NCBI GenBank assembly: GCA_964433555.1
Contig: CAYSRG010000012.1
Location: forward strand, 3,140 to 67,139
Reading direction: 5' to 3'
Length of the DNA stretch: 64,000 nt
DNA from: Stramentimicrobium sp964433555
GTDB taxonomy: Bacteria > Atribacterota > Phoenicimicrobiia > Phoenicimicrobiales > Stramentimicrobiaceae
The notes under the pieces are model-generated. The model worked only from the letters and a program-made list of their open reading frames with translations, was not told the DNA's origin and ran no database searches. Shown piece after piece: positions 36,601-44,822 of this stretch; positions within the stretch are counted from its first letter, which is position 1, and the number at the start of each line of letters is the position of its first letter. The translations under genes and the position numbers were made by a program.

Positions 36601-36985
36601 TGAACTTTATGATATCATCCAGAAATTTATCAATAGTGATTTGTACAAACGTTTAGAAAATGCACTTCAGAGATTTACTGAGCTGCCTTTTAATTTGAAA
36701 GTAATGCCAGAGGATCCCTTATATCAGGAATTAATTTCAGTAGAAGAGGAAGAAAATAGGGTTGAAGGGAAGCCGATTGTGCTAACGGGCACTATTGACC
36801 TGGTTTTTCAAGAAGCAGATGGATGGGTAATAGTGGATTATAAAACGGATTGTCCGGTAGAGAAAAGAGATTATGCCAAATTGAGACAACTTTATCAGGT
36901 GCAAATTGCTACTTATAAAACTATATGGCAGAAAATAGGTAAAGAAAAGGTAAAAGAAAGCCTTATATATTTTGTAAACGAATAG
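33674..36985 (+). CDS. addA: ATP-dependent helicase/nuclease subunit AddA
   Basis: UvrD-type 3'-5' helicase with C-terminal nuclease (1,103 residues). Walker A ASAGSGKTS (about 34), AITFTRKAA (Ia), LVDEFQDTDPIQ (II), GDPQQSIYHFRRADI (III), LHKAKGLES (V), LYVAATRA (VI), and nuclease motif VIVDYKTD near the end. Start TTG with AAGGAGG about 10 bases upstream, overlapping addB. With AddB it resects broken DNA ends for recombination. Confidence 0.93.
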   Translation: MNSEQKMILHDQDARNQIFNDFNHNFLVEASAGSGKTSCLVKRMAALVKAGRYSVEQIVAITFTRKAAFELKERFQQEIEREIQKINSPAEKNFLFKALINIEQCYIGTIHSFCARILRERPIEAGLDPTFKELDEIDNILFMEQAWEQYLANLKVQDSALFQNLAMLGIPVLDLKESYKQVCQYPEVQIMHKKVDNPQLDSTMNELFSFCEEAIQYIPEQESERGYDSIQQAILQVQKFKRYHPYSQKDFYKISLLEPFSKNFHGAESIVLNRWLSKEKAKEYRDIILPELKEKHIEPAIERWREYCHDHIFRFIKPAVECYHQFREKHSMLNFQDLLLKTAFLLRNNPEARLYFQQKYRTILVDEFQDTDPIQAEIIFYLTGKQLTEIEWEKLVPRAGSLFIVGDPQQSIYHFRRADIAVYKKVKGLMIESDGKVIKLNANFRSLHSIGRYINPLFQDLFYREEDEFQMSYSPMQTIREDKKGFLSGVRQIIISREKDKKKTIENDAHSIALLIRDWIDKRLAIVRTDEELQQGKQSEVDYGDFMILLRYKSGMEIYSRVLSEYDIPVTVSGYASLNESQCLRELLKLLRLLKDPGNQVLLVAVLRGIFYGFSDEELYYYKEAGGKFDFFSELPGELENNLRQKFYDCFQQLRSYYSWCSEYLPVVVLEKIMIQSGLLPYLCAEMSEKEQGNELFFILEYLRQSEMKDFFNFAGMIEKLDRLLLSGVEEEFSMKVEENSVRIMNLHKAKGLESPIVFLAIPYNTRKPGPEYHIERLSDIPKGHFLVKKYHHFAKGKIIGQPQKWKEYCQIESSYLEAEEVRLLYVAATRAKNLLVISSFGTNYQYNNQNSWQYLLRESKPEMVLKVPEKKGVQPEIRKKSYSLGEYETQKKKIEQGERAITITSYIESTVSRQAEFSEIQAPFIPTVNKGGRKWGNAVHEILEYLVREQAEDDLLRAHIAYTLEKNNIELFRRDELYDIIQKFINSDLYKRLENALQRFTELPFNLKVMPEDPLYQELISVEEEENRVEGKPIVLTGTIDLVFQEADGWVIVDYKTDCPVEKRDYAKLRQLYQVQIATYKTIWQKIGKEKVKESLIYFVNE

Positions 36986-37008
36986 CCAGGGATTAAACCC
37001 TGGCTATT
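36981..37008. terminator. Hairpin at the addA stop
   Basis: AATAGCCAGGG and CCCTGGCTATT form a perfect 11-bp stem around a six-base loop, beginning at the addA stop codon and facing the convergent selenoprotein gene. T tracts are weak. Confidence 0.6.
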
Positions 37009-37059
37009 ACTGTTGTTCTTAATTGCAGTTTATTTTATTCTAAGCGTGGCAGGTTGGCT

Positions 37060-37362
37060 TTAGCATAACCCTATATTTTGTTGATCGAGATATACTTTAA
37101 AACCCTTCGATAAAAAGGAATCCTTATAATCGATGGCCAGGGATGTTATACTGTCAGCCAATCTTTGATCTAAAATAAAATCAAAATTATCTATCTTTAA
37201 GTTTACATCATCTTTATTTTGCTCATCCAGAGCAACATTAAATCTAGGACCGCTTCAACCAATACCGGTCATCATGATACGGATTTTTTTAGCGGATTGT
37301 CCCTGCTCCCCCAGCATATTTTCTAAATGTTGTTTAGCTTTTTCGGTAATATTTATTTTCAT
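37060..37362 (-). CDS. HesB-like selenoprotein (in-frame UGA at codon 36)
   Basis: IscA/HesB-fold Fe-S protein of 100 residues. The frame is interrupted by TGA at 37257-37255, reading MMTGIG-U-SGPRFN; the UGA falls at the first conserved Cys of IscA proteins. This matches the known HesB-like selenoprotein family. Starting 19 bases after the UGA, TTGCTC-TGGAT-GAGCAA forms a SECIS-like hairpin with GG in the loop. The usual C-terminal CxC is replaced by a single terminal Cys (NIGLC). Promoter seen at 37430-37457. The four-gene Sec machinery begins 1.2 kb away on the other strand. Likely binds or transfers Fe-S or another metal. Confidence 0.93.
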
Positions 37363-37429
37363 TATTTTCTTTTCTCTCCATAATAATTTTTAGATTGTGC
37401 CAATCACAGTTGCTTTTCTTCAGATTTAT

Positions 37430-37457
37430 ATCATAACATGAAAAAGAATAATGTCAA
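37430..37457 (-). promoter_or_regulatory. Promoter of the HesB-like selenoprotein gene
   Basis: On the minus strand TTGACA and TATGAT are separated by 16 bases, placing transcription start about 60 bases before the ATG at 37362. Confidence 0.75.
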
Positions 37458-37568
37458 CTATTGTCTGATGAGATACTAATTTATATTATTGCTGTAATAC
37501 CGTTATATTTTAAGATAATAGCTTTAACAGCACATTCCCGGATTATATTAGAGCTTGCTCGGCAAAAG

Positions 37569-37598
37569 TTGTCAATAACCTATCATCTTCATTGACAA
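37569..37598. promoter_or_regulatory. Inverted repeat, possible operator
   Basis: TTGTCAAT, 14 bases, ATTGACAA. The right arm contains TTGACA, followed by TATAAT-like words, so it may be a regulator site over a promoter for the lipoprotein gene. Confidence 0.4.
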
Positions 37599-37894
37599 AA
37601 AGTGTTATAATAATTTTGTATGATGAAACATTCATATATTCATTTTAATATTAGAAATAAATATATGCTACCTCCTTATTTTTTGCATTGATTCATTTTA
37701 GGGGTAATTTTACTTGAAAAATATTCACTAAAGAGATTGACAAATAAGCAAAAGAAAAAGAGAATAGAAAAAAAGTCTCTTTAAAATTAAGCCTATTTTT
37801 TGAATTTTCTTAAGATCATCCTTCAGTTGAGTAGATCACTTAGAGTTTTTGATTAATATAAAATTAAAACAAAGGAAAGGGAGGAGGTGAAAAA

Positions 37895-38557
37895 GTGAAA
37901 AAAAGGGCAGTTTTCCTATCAACTGTAATTCTATTAACTTCTTTGTTTCTGAATGGCTGCATGATACCCTTCCTGGGGAACGAACCGGTAATAATTGTTA
38001 CAAATCCAAAAACAACTGCTATGGTAGGAGCGCCTTATATCTATCAGGTGGATACTGATGATGATGGTAAAACCAAATTGGTGTTTAATCTAATAGTAGC
38101 TCCGGAGGGTATGACCATTGAGGGATCAACTGGATTGATAATATGGACACCAACCGAAGATCAGGTGGGGGAGCATGAGGTTGATATTATGGTAAACGAT
38201 GGCTGGTATAAAGATAACCAGGAATTTACCATAACAGTAAGCAAGATGCAGTTGAGCTCTATTAGCGTTCTACCTCTCACCATGAACTTTCAAAGTATCA
38301 GCAGTAGCAAAAATATAATGTCTATTACTGCTCACTATACTGATGGTTCCAGTGCCGAAATTAACAAAGCTGAATGCGTTTTTCAATCCAAAGATACCAG
38401 TGTGGCCACGGTTAATGAAGAGGGAGTGGTAACATCGAAAAAGAAAGGAAATACAACTATTACAGTGAGTTATACGGAAGAAGGGATAACTAAAAGTGCC
38501 AACATAATTGTAACAGTAGAAATTCCAACTTATACTCCTCCTTCTAGTGGTGGCTGA
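37895..38557 (+). CDS. Ig-like-domain lipoprotein (paralogue of 8428)
   Basis: Exported lipoprotein, 220 residues, GTG start with GGGAGGAGGTG. Lipobox LNGC (about 22), then an Ig/cadherin-like domain (GLIIWTPTEDQVGEHEVDI) and a group 2 bacterial Ig-like domain (SVLPLTMNF ... ITVSYTEEGITKSANIIV). Same domain order as the protein at 8428 and clear local identity in both domains, so the two are paralogues. It sits directly ahead of the tRNA-Sec gene, but nothing links it to selenium chemistry. Confidence 0.75.
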   Translation: MKKRAVFLSTVILLTSLFLNGCMIPFLGNEPVIIVTNPKTTAMVGAPYIYQVDTDDDGKTKLVFNLIVAPEGMTIEGSTGLIIWTPTEDQVGEHEVDIMVNDGWYKDNQEFTITVSKMQLSSISVLPLTMNFQSISSSKNIMSITAHYTDGSSAEINKAECVFQSKDTSVATVNEEGVVTSKKKGNTTITVSYTEEGITKSANIIVTVEIPTYTPPSSGG

Positions 38558-38616
38558 CCATATCAATAAAGCCTGATAGTTTATCAGGATTTAAAAATTA
38601 TATTATAATAAAGAGC

Positions 38617-38712
38617 GGGAGTGGATAGGTTCTGGTGGACCTTGCGGACTTCAAATCCGTGGGCGGTAATTTATAATTGCCGCGGTGGGTTCGATTCCCA
38701 CTCCTCCCGCCA
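38617..38712 (+). tRNA. selC: tRNA-Sec (anticodon UCA)
   Basis: Selenocysteine tRNA. Anticodon loop CTTCAAA with a 5-bp stem, 6-bp D stem (AGGTTC/GGACCT, loop TGGT), long variable arm (GCGGTAATT/AATTGCCGC), T arm GTGGG-TTCGATT-CCCAC, discriminator G and encoded CCA. The acceptor stem pairs GGGAG with CTCCC but then has a T-C mismatch and a wobble; starting at 38615 gives GCGGGAG/CTCCCGC without a usual discriminator. The 5' end is therefore uncertain by 2 bases. Confidence 0.95.
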
Positions 38713-38723
38713 TTAATATAGTT

Positions 38724-38766
38724 AATGCCCATCATAGGTATAAACAATACCGGAATGGGCATTTTG
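38724..38766 (+). terminator. Terminator after tRNA-Sec
   Basis: AATGCCCAT pairs with ATGGGCATT, with an inner GGTAT/ATACC stem, followed by TTTGT. Separates the tRNA gene from selA. Confidence 0.8.
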
Positions 38767-38891
38767 TATAATATTGAGTCTGTGTTAAAATATATATCAT
38801 CTGAAGAATAAAAATAAGTAAGTGGATTGATAAGAGCGCCAGGCTATATTCTATTTTCAGTATATTTCAGAATAGGAGCGAATATTTTAAC

Positions 38892-40310
38892 TTGATTAAT
38901 AATCGTAATAAGAATAAGACAGCACAGAATAATTTTCATTCTCAACTGGCTCAAATTCCCAGTGTAGAGGAAGTTTTGCAGCAGGAAGAAATAGAAGTCC
39001 TTGCTGGTCAATATTCCCGAACTATGATTACCCCACAGGTAAGACAAGTGTTGGCAGAGGAAAGGGAGAGAATCAGGAGTGGATCCACACCTTCTTCTTT
39101 AACAGATATTAGTACAAGATGTGTTACTTTAATCCGGAAGGAATACCAGTCATTTATCCAGCCAGTTATTAATGGAACGGGAGTGATTTTACATACCAAC
39201 CTGGGAAGGGCAGTCCTGGGTAAAGCCATAATTAACGATTCCTTGCCTGCCCTAATTGGTTATAGCAATCTGGAATATAACCTTTTTCGGGGGGAAAGAG
39301 GTAAGAGGGGGGATTTTGTTGAGAGAATGCTTGCCGAGTTCAGTCAATCAGAAAGCTCTCTCATTATTAATAATAATGCCGCTGCTGTTTTTCTAATCCT
39401 GAAGGTACTGGCAAAAGACAAAGAGGTAATTATTTCCAGAGGTGAATTAGTACAGATTGGCGGTGGTTTTCGCATTCCCGATATATTAAGGGAAAGCGGT
39501 GCGATTTTACGAGAAGTAGGGACTACCAACCAGACCAATCTGGATGATTATAGAGAAGCTATTAATGAAAATACTGCATTACTCTTGAAAGTTCATCAGA
39601 GTAACTTTTCTTTAGAAGGTTTTTCTCATTCGGTAAATATAAAAGAGCTTAAGATGCTGGGGAAAAAATATAAGCTTCCTGTGGTTGCTGATTTGGGTAG
39701 CGGATCCTTTCTATCTACTGAACAGTTTACTTTAGCTCACGAACCTATGGTCCAGGAGATGATAAGAAGTGGTGCGGATTTAGTTTGCTTTAGTGGTGAT
39801 AAATTACTGGGAGGGCCTCAGGGAGGAATTATATGTGGCAGGAAGGAGTATATAAGCCAAATTAGGAAAGATCCCTTCTATCGTATCTTTCGCGTGGGAA
39901 AGATAACCTTATCCCTTCTTCAATCTACTTTGTTGTTCTATTTACAGGGTAGGACCATACAGGAAATACCGATCTGGAAGATGATCTCCCTCTCTGGTCA
40001 GGAGATTAAAAGGAGGAGCCAGGCTTTAGCACGAAGTTTAAGAAAGAGAGGCATTTCTGCTCAGGTTATAGAGGGAGTATCTCTGGTAGGCGGCGGTTCT
40101 TTACCCGGAAAAACATTGCCTACTTACCTTTTAGGTATCAAAACCGAGGAGAGTATTGATGAATTAGATCTGAGATTAAGATTATCTCATCCTGCTGTTT
40201 TAGGTAGAGTTAAGGATAACTGTTTATTTTTTGATCCCAGAACAATTGAACCCCAATTTGATAAAAAGTTGATAGAAATTATCTCCTCCGCTTTTTACCA
40301 GAAAAATTAA
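38892..40310 (+). CDS. selA: L-seryl-tRNA(Sec) selenium transferase
   Basis: PLP enzyme that converts Ser-tRNA-Sec to Sec-tRNA-Sec using selenophosphate. 472 residues, normal length. N-terminal tRNA-binding part with IPSVEEVL, then INGTGVILHTNLGRA and the PLP lysine in CFSGDKLLGGPQGG (about 298). TTG start, AGGAGCG about 11 bases upstream. First of the selA-selB-selD run. Confidence 0.96.
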   Translation: MINNRNKNKTAQNNFHSQLAQIPSVEEVLQQEEIEVLAGQYSRTMITPQVRQVLAEERERIRSGSTPSSLTDISTRCVTLIRKEYQSFIQPVINGTGVILHTNLGRAVLGKAIINDSLPALIGYSNLEYNLFRGERGKRGDFVERMLAEFSQSESSLIINNNAAAVFLILKVLAKDKEVIISRGELVQIGGGFRIPDILRESGAILREVGTTNQTNLDDYREAINENTALLLKVHQSNFSLEGFSHSVNIKELKMLGKKYKLPVVADLGSGSFLSTEQFTLAHEPMVQEMIRSGADLVCFSGDKLLGGPQGGIICGRKEYISQIRKDPFYRIFRVGKITLSLLQSTLLFYLQGRTIQEIPIWKMISLSGQEIKRRSQALARSLRKRGISAQVIEGVSLVGGGSLPGKTLPTYLLGIKTEESIDELDLRLRLSHPAVLGRVKDNCLFFDPRTIEPQFDKKLIEIISSAFYQKN

Positions 40311-40342
40311 GCAATTAAAAAATGAGGCAAAAGTAATTATTT

Positions 40343-42220
40343 ATGGTTATTTTAGGTACTGCCGGCCATATTGATCATGGCAAAACCAGTGTAATATATG
40401 CTCTAACCGGTATTGATGCAGATAGATTACCAGAGGAAAAAGCAAGGGGTATGACCATTGACCTTGGTTTTGCCTGGATGGAAACATCACATGGTGAAAA
40501 AATAGGCATTATTGATGTTCCTGGCCATGAGCATTTTATCCGTAATATGATTACCGGTATATCCTCCGTTGATGCCTTTCTTCTGGTTGTTGATGCTAAA
40601 GAAGGCTGGAAACCACAGACTGAAGAGCATTTTCAGATAATCAGATTATTAGATATTATTTATGGTCTGATAGTAATTACTAAAACCGACCTTGTTTTAC
40701 CGGAACGGATAAAGGAAGTGGAACAGGAGATACGAGATAGAGTTAACAGTCTAAACCAATTTAGTATTTCAATTCTTCACTTTAGTAACAAGGATAAAGA
40801 AAGTATTACTCGATTGAGAAAACAGATAGAAAGTGTAAGCAAATCCATTCCCCAGAAGAGGGATATTGGCAAACCGCGCTTATTTATTGATCGAGTATTT
40901 GAGATAAGAGGGAGTGGTACAGTTGTTACTGGCGCTCTACTCAATGGTAATTTATATCTGAATCAATCAATCTATCTCTTCCCTTCGTTAAAGGAAATCC
41001 GCTTGAGAGAAATACAGAGCTACAATCTTTCGGTAGAAAAAGCGACCATAGGGAGCAGAGTTGCCCTTAACCTTAGTGGAGTAAAAAAAGAGGAGATAAG
41101 AAGGGGAGATTTAATTTATGGTAATCAGAAATTACCATTCGGGAATTTCCTTGATGTTATTTTAAACCTGCTCCCTCAAAAAAATCCTATTCGTTTAAAA
41201 AATGGGACTGAGGTAGAATTTATTTCTCATACCAAAATATTGAGAGGAACCATCATTTTTGAGCAAAAGGAATTGCTGCCAGAAGAACAAGCCTATGCCC
41301 AAATTCGTTTTAAAGAGCCGCTCTGTCTCATGATTGGCGATTACTTTATTATTCGTCTACCGGGAATAAATGAGACCATTGGCGGGGGGAGAATCCTGGA
41401 TGCACAGGCTGGCAGGCATAGTTTCCATAATCCACTCTGGCATAAGTGGTTGGAAAAGAGAGAAAAATTAGATATTAGTCAACTTATAGTCAGCGAATTG
41501 GAGCGGCACCAGAAAATTAAGAAAGAGCTGTTGCTGGTAAATAGTCCTTATTCTCAAGAGGCAATTTATCAGCACCTGAAAGAATTAAATAAGAAAGACA
41601 TTATTTTTTTAATTGACGACTGGGTAGTAGATTTTCATTTCTGGAATAATCTAATCCATCATGTGATATCATTTCTGGAGCAAAAACATAAGGATTATCC
41701 CCTGAAATCTGGATTTCCTATCATACAGCTCAGGAATAAATTTACCGATATACCGGAAGATTTATTCCTTAGATTACTTGATTACTTATCCAAAAATAAC
41801 AAAATAAAAATAACAAAAGGAATAATTTCTTCTATTAAGCATAGTATTAATCTATCAGCCCAAGAGAATAAAATAGTGGATGATATTGTACAATATATTG
41901 AAAAAGATATTGGACATTTGCCTGTTGAGAAGGAATTAAAAGACGCTTTTAAAAAAAATACAGAACTCATAGACTATTTAATGGAACAGGGAGAAATTAT
42001 AAAATTAGAGGATCAGATATGTATAACACCTTCTGTTTATCGGGAAATGAAAGATAAAATTGTTGATTTTTTAAGAAAAAATAAGCAAATTGCCATAGGT
42101 CAGGTGAGGGATTTATTGCATATCAGCCGAAAATATATAGTTCCCATATTGACCAGGATGGATGAGGAAGGCATTACCATTAGAAAGGGAAATGAAAGAA
42201 TCTTAAGACAAGAAGAGTAG
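40343..42220 (+). CDS. selB: Selenocysteine-specific elongation factor
   Basis: GTPase that delivers Sec-tRNA-Sec to UGA codons marked by a SECIS hairpin. 625 residues: G1 GHIDHGKTS, G3 DVPGHEHF, G4 TKTD, beta-barrel domains II-III to about 340, and C-terminal winged-helix repeats (about 370-625) that bind SECIS RNA. Thirty-two bases after selA. Length is normal for SelB. Confidence 0.96.
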   Translation: MVILGTAGHIDHGKTSVIYALTGIDADRLPEEKARGMTIDLGFAWMETSHGEKIGIIDVPGHEHFIRNMITGISSVDAFLLVVDAKEGWKPQTEEHFQIIRLLDIIYGLIVITKTDLVLPERIKEVEQEIRDRVNSLNQFSISILHFSNKDKESITRLRKQIESVSKSIPQKRDIGKPRLFIDRVFEIRGSGTVVTGALLNGNLYLNQSIYLFPSLKEIRLREIQSYNLSVEKATIGSRVALNLSGVKKEEIRRGDLIYGNQKLPFGNFLDVILNLLPQKNPIRLKNGTEVEFISHTKILRGTIIFEQKELLPEEQAYAQIRFKEPLCLMIGDYFIIRLPGINETIGGGRILDAQAGRHSFHNPLWHKWLEKREKLDISQLIVSELERHQKIKKELLLVNSPYSQEAIYQHLKELNKKDIIFLIDDWVVDFHFWNNLIHHVISFLEQKHKDYPLKSGFPIIQLRNKFTDIPEDLFLRLLDYLSKNNKIKITKGIISSIKHSINLSAQENKIVDDIVQYIEKDIGHLPVEKELKDAFKKNTELIDYLMEQGEIIKLEDQICITPSVYREMKDKIVDFLRKNKQIAIGQVRDLLHISRKYIVPILTRMDEEGITIRKGNERILRQEE

Positions 42221-42247
42221 ATTAATATAGATAAGGAGGTGAAGAGG

Positions 42248-43288
42248 ATGTCCGATAAGAAGAAATTAATGCAACTGGTTTCTGCTTCTGGTTGAGCAGC
42301 AAAATTGAGTTATCAGGATCTCGGGGAGATTCTAAGAAAACTAAACCATATTGTAGATAAAAATTTATTGAGCAGTTTTGAGCATTACGAAGATGCAGCA
42401 ACTTATCGTATTAATAGCGAAATAGCAGTGATTTTTACTACTGACTTCATCACTCCCATTGTGGATGATCCCTTCGCCTTTGGACAAATTGCTGCTGCCA
42501 ATGCCTTAAGCGATATTTTTGCTATGGGAGGGAAACCCCTGTTAGCTTTAAATATAGTGTGTTTCCCTGCTGATAGATTGGATGATCTGGAAGAAATGAT
42601 AAAAGGTGGCTGTAAAAAGGTAATAGAGGCGGGAGCAATGCTGGTAGGAGGCCATAGCATAAAGGATCAGGAACCGAAATATGGTCTGGCAGCTTTAGGT
42701 TTGGTTCATCCTGAGAAAATAAGAAGAAATAATAATTGCCAGGAAGGGGATAGGTTGATATTAACTAAACCACTGGGGACCGGCATAATAGCCACTGCTT
42801 TGAAGACAGCAGAAATAACCGTATCAGAGGCACAAGAGACAATTAACTGGATGATTAAGCTTAATAGTATTTCTAATTCTATTTTAAATCTGTCTATTAA
42901 TAGTATGACTGACATTACCGGATTCGGATTTCTGGGGCATCTCAGTGAAATGTTACAAGGTAGTGATGTTGGAGCTGATATTGAGGCAAACAAGGTCCCG
43001 CTGATAGAAAAGGCCTTAGAGCTTTCCCATAAGGATATGATTCCCGGGGGAAGTCTGCTGAATCAAAAAATATTTTCCTGTGGTGTGGAGAAAATGATAG
43101 AAATTGATTCAGCTAAAGAAATATTATTATATGATGCCCAGACCTCTGGAGGACTTCTTATTTCGGTTAAGAAGAAAGATGCCAGACAGTTGCTGAAGCT
43201 ATTAATAGAAGAGGGATTTAGCAAGAGTAGCATTGTAGGGAGTATCAGGAAGATAGCGACAAGTGATAAAAGAATAAGACTGATATAA
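42248..43288 (+). CDS. selD: Selenophosphate synthase, itself a selenoprotein (UGA at codon 16)
   Basis: Makes selenophosphate from selenide and ATP. The true start is ATG 42248 with AAGGAGG 7 bases upstream; codon 16 is TGA (42293-42295), read as Sec in VSASG-U-AAKLSY, the position of catalytic Cys17 of the E. coli enzyme, with the essential Lys three residues later. The frame continues to 43288 (346 residues). Downstream, GAG..GGAT..CTC lies in the SECIS position. Contains the AIRS-fold motifs TTDFITPIVDDPFAFG and GGHSIKD. Called from the first ATG/TTG after the UGA it would lose its active site. Confidence 0.96.
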
Positions 43289-43381
43289 TTTTTAAGGATA
43301 GCACTTAATTTAAGACAAAACATTTTAAATCTGAAGTAAACTAAGTAAATATAATTAATATAGAAAGAGGTTAAAGCAAGA

Positions 43382-44437
43382 ATGCCTAAAAAAAGTTTTA
43401 CCATAATAGTAATTACCATTATAGCTATCTTTTTAGGGATTGGTTTTCTAATCAGTAGAGTAGGTGGTTATTATTCCGGTCCAGCAAAATTATCCGTTTC
43501 AGAAGAGATAGGAGATTTAGGAACAATAAAGTCAGACCAACCACAGACCCATATTTTTACCTTAAAAAATGAGGGAGGAGAAACTCTTATTATCGAGAGA
43601 GTCCAAGCTCCCTGTGGCTGTACTGCAACTGTATTGTCAGATAAAAATCTCTTACCCGGTAAAACCACCCAATTAGAGGTTACCTTTAATCCCAGGGGCT
43701 ATGATGGAGAGGTGACCCAGTCTGTCTATATTTACAGTAATGACCCGAAAACTCCCAGAATGAAAATTGCCATCAAGGCGATTGTGGAACGAGAATCTTC
43801 TCCCAAAATACATACATCTACCAGCAAATGGGATCTGGGATTACTCTCAATTGGTGATTCCTCTTCACTCTTGATAAAGGTATCCAATCAGGGTGATTTA
43901 GTTTTGGAAATTGAAAATATTATTCTCCCAAATCAGGTTTCTTATCAACAAGAAGTGCCTGAATTTCCACTATTATTGGCTCCCGGGGAGGAAATCGAGC
44001 TTAGTTTTGTTTACGATTCCCATGGGCAGGAAAGAGGAGCAATAAGAGAATATATTCGTCTGGTCACCAATGATCCAAATAGAAGAAATGTGACCTTAAT
44101 GATTGAAGGTTATATAATAGAGAAAGCAGAAATGATTTCTATTCAACCTCTGCAGAAATTCATAATTGCCGAGGAAATGGAAAATAAATGGTATGAAGCA
44201 AAATTTTTAATAAAGAATAATAGTGCTAGTGAGTTGAGAAACTTTTCAATAACCTCCTCTCAGGATTATATTACACCAAATAATCAAGAGATCACTTTAT
44301 CACCAGGAGAGGAGAAAGAAATAACAATTAGAATTGAACAGCAAAGTTTATCTAATGTTGATATTGAGGAAATACTTCAAGAGTATATTTATTTTAAAAT
44401 AGCAGTTCCGATAGATATTAACTTTGCTCTGCCCTAA
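43382..44437 (+). CDS. DUF1573-domain exported protein
   Basis: A 351-residue protein with an N-terminal membrane segment (about 6-25) and at least two DUF1573 (ASPM-SPD-2-Hydin-like beta) domains: about 35-130 (GTIKSDQPQTHIFTLKNEGG, CGCTATVLS) and about 145-240 (GLLSIGDSSSLLIKVSNQGD), then a less certain third. Such proteins act in extracytoplasmic or surface assembly, without a fixed role. CGC pair noted in the first domain. Sits 93 bases after selD; link to selenium is not shown. Confidence 0.8.
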   Translation: MPKKSFTIIVITIIAIFLGIGFLISRVGGYYSGPAKLSVSEEIGDLGTIKSDQPQTHIFTLKNEGGETLIIERVQAPCGCTATVLSDKNLLPGKTTQLEVTFNPRGYDGEVTQSVYIYSNDPKTPRMKIAIKAIVERESSPKIHTSTSKWDLGLLSIGDSSSLLIKVSNQGDLVLEIENIILPNQVSYQQEVPEFPLLLAPGEEIELSFVYDSHGQERGAIREYIRLVTNDPNRRNVTLMIEGYIIEKAEMISIQPLQKFIIAEEMENKWYEAKFLIKNNSASELRNFSITSSQDYITPNNQEITLSPGEEKEITIRIEQQSLSNVDIEEILQEYIYFKIAVPIDINFALP

Positions 44438-44485
44438 AAAATAAGTGATGGTGAGGAAATTATAAATTAGCTACTAAGGATGTTT

Positions 44486-44821
44486 ATGGAAGAATATATC
44501 AAAATATTCAGCGCCTTTTCTAATAAAACAAGATTACGCATTTTTCTGATTTTAACTGAGGGTGAGCTCTGTGTCTGTGAGCTCACCCGTGCTCTGGATA
44601 TGGAACAATCCAGAATCTCTCACAGCTTAAGAGTATTAAGAGAAGCCAGGTTAATCAACAGTCGTAAAATTGGGAAGTGGATGTTCTATTCAATTAATGA
44701 GAATTTAGACTACAGATGGGTAACAGAGAGGATTTCAGATAAAATTCCCATGTGGAAAGAAGATAAGAGAAGGCTAAAAGAGGTGAAAAGCAAGAACATT
44801 AGAAAAGAGTGTAATTGCTAA
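44486..44821 (+). CDS. ArsR-family regulator (CVC-type)
   Basis: Winged-helix repressor of 111 residues. GELCVCELTRALDMEQSRIS holds the CVC pair of arsenite sensors, and the tail ends KECNC, adding two cysteines. ATG at 44486 with AAGG 6 bases upstream is chosen over 44480, where the site would touch the ATG. A YdcF-like gene follows by one base. Unlike the arsR at 4.06 kb it is not next to a pump, so its target is unknown. Confidence 0.82.
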   Translation: MEEYIKIFSAFSNKTRLRIFLILTEGELCVCELTRALDMEQSRISHSLRVLREARLINSRKIGKWMFYSINENLDYRWVTERISDKIPMWKEDKRRLKEVKSKNIRKECNC

Positions 44822-44822
44822 G

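Larger units (their letters stand above)
37363..37894. other. Divergent intergenic region
   Basis: About 530 bases holding the selenoprotein promoter (minus strand), a perfect 8-bp inverted repeat with an embedded TTGACA (37569-37598), and the AT-rich leader of the lipoprotein gene. Confidence 0.5.
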
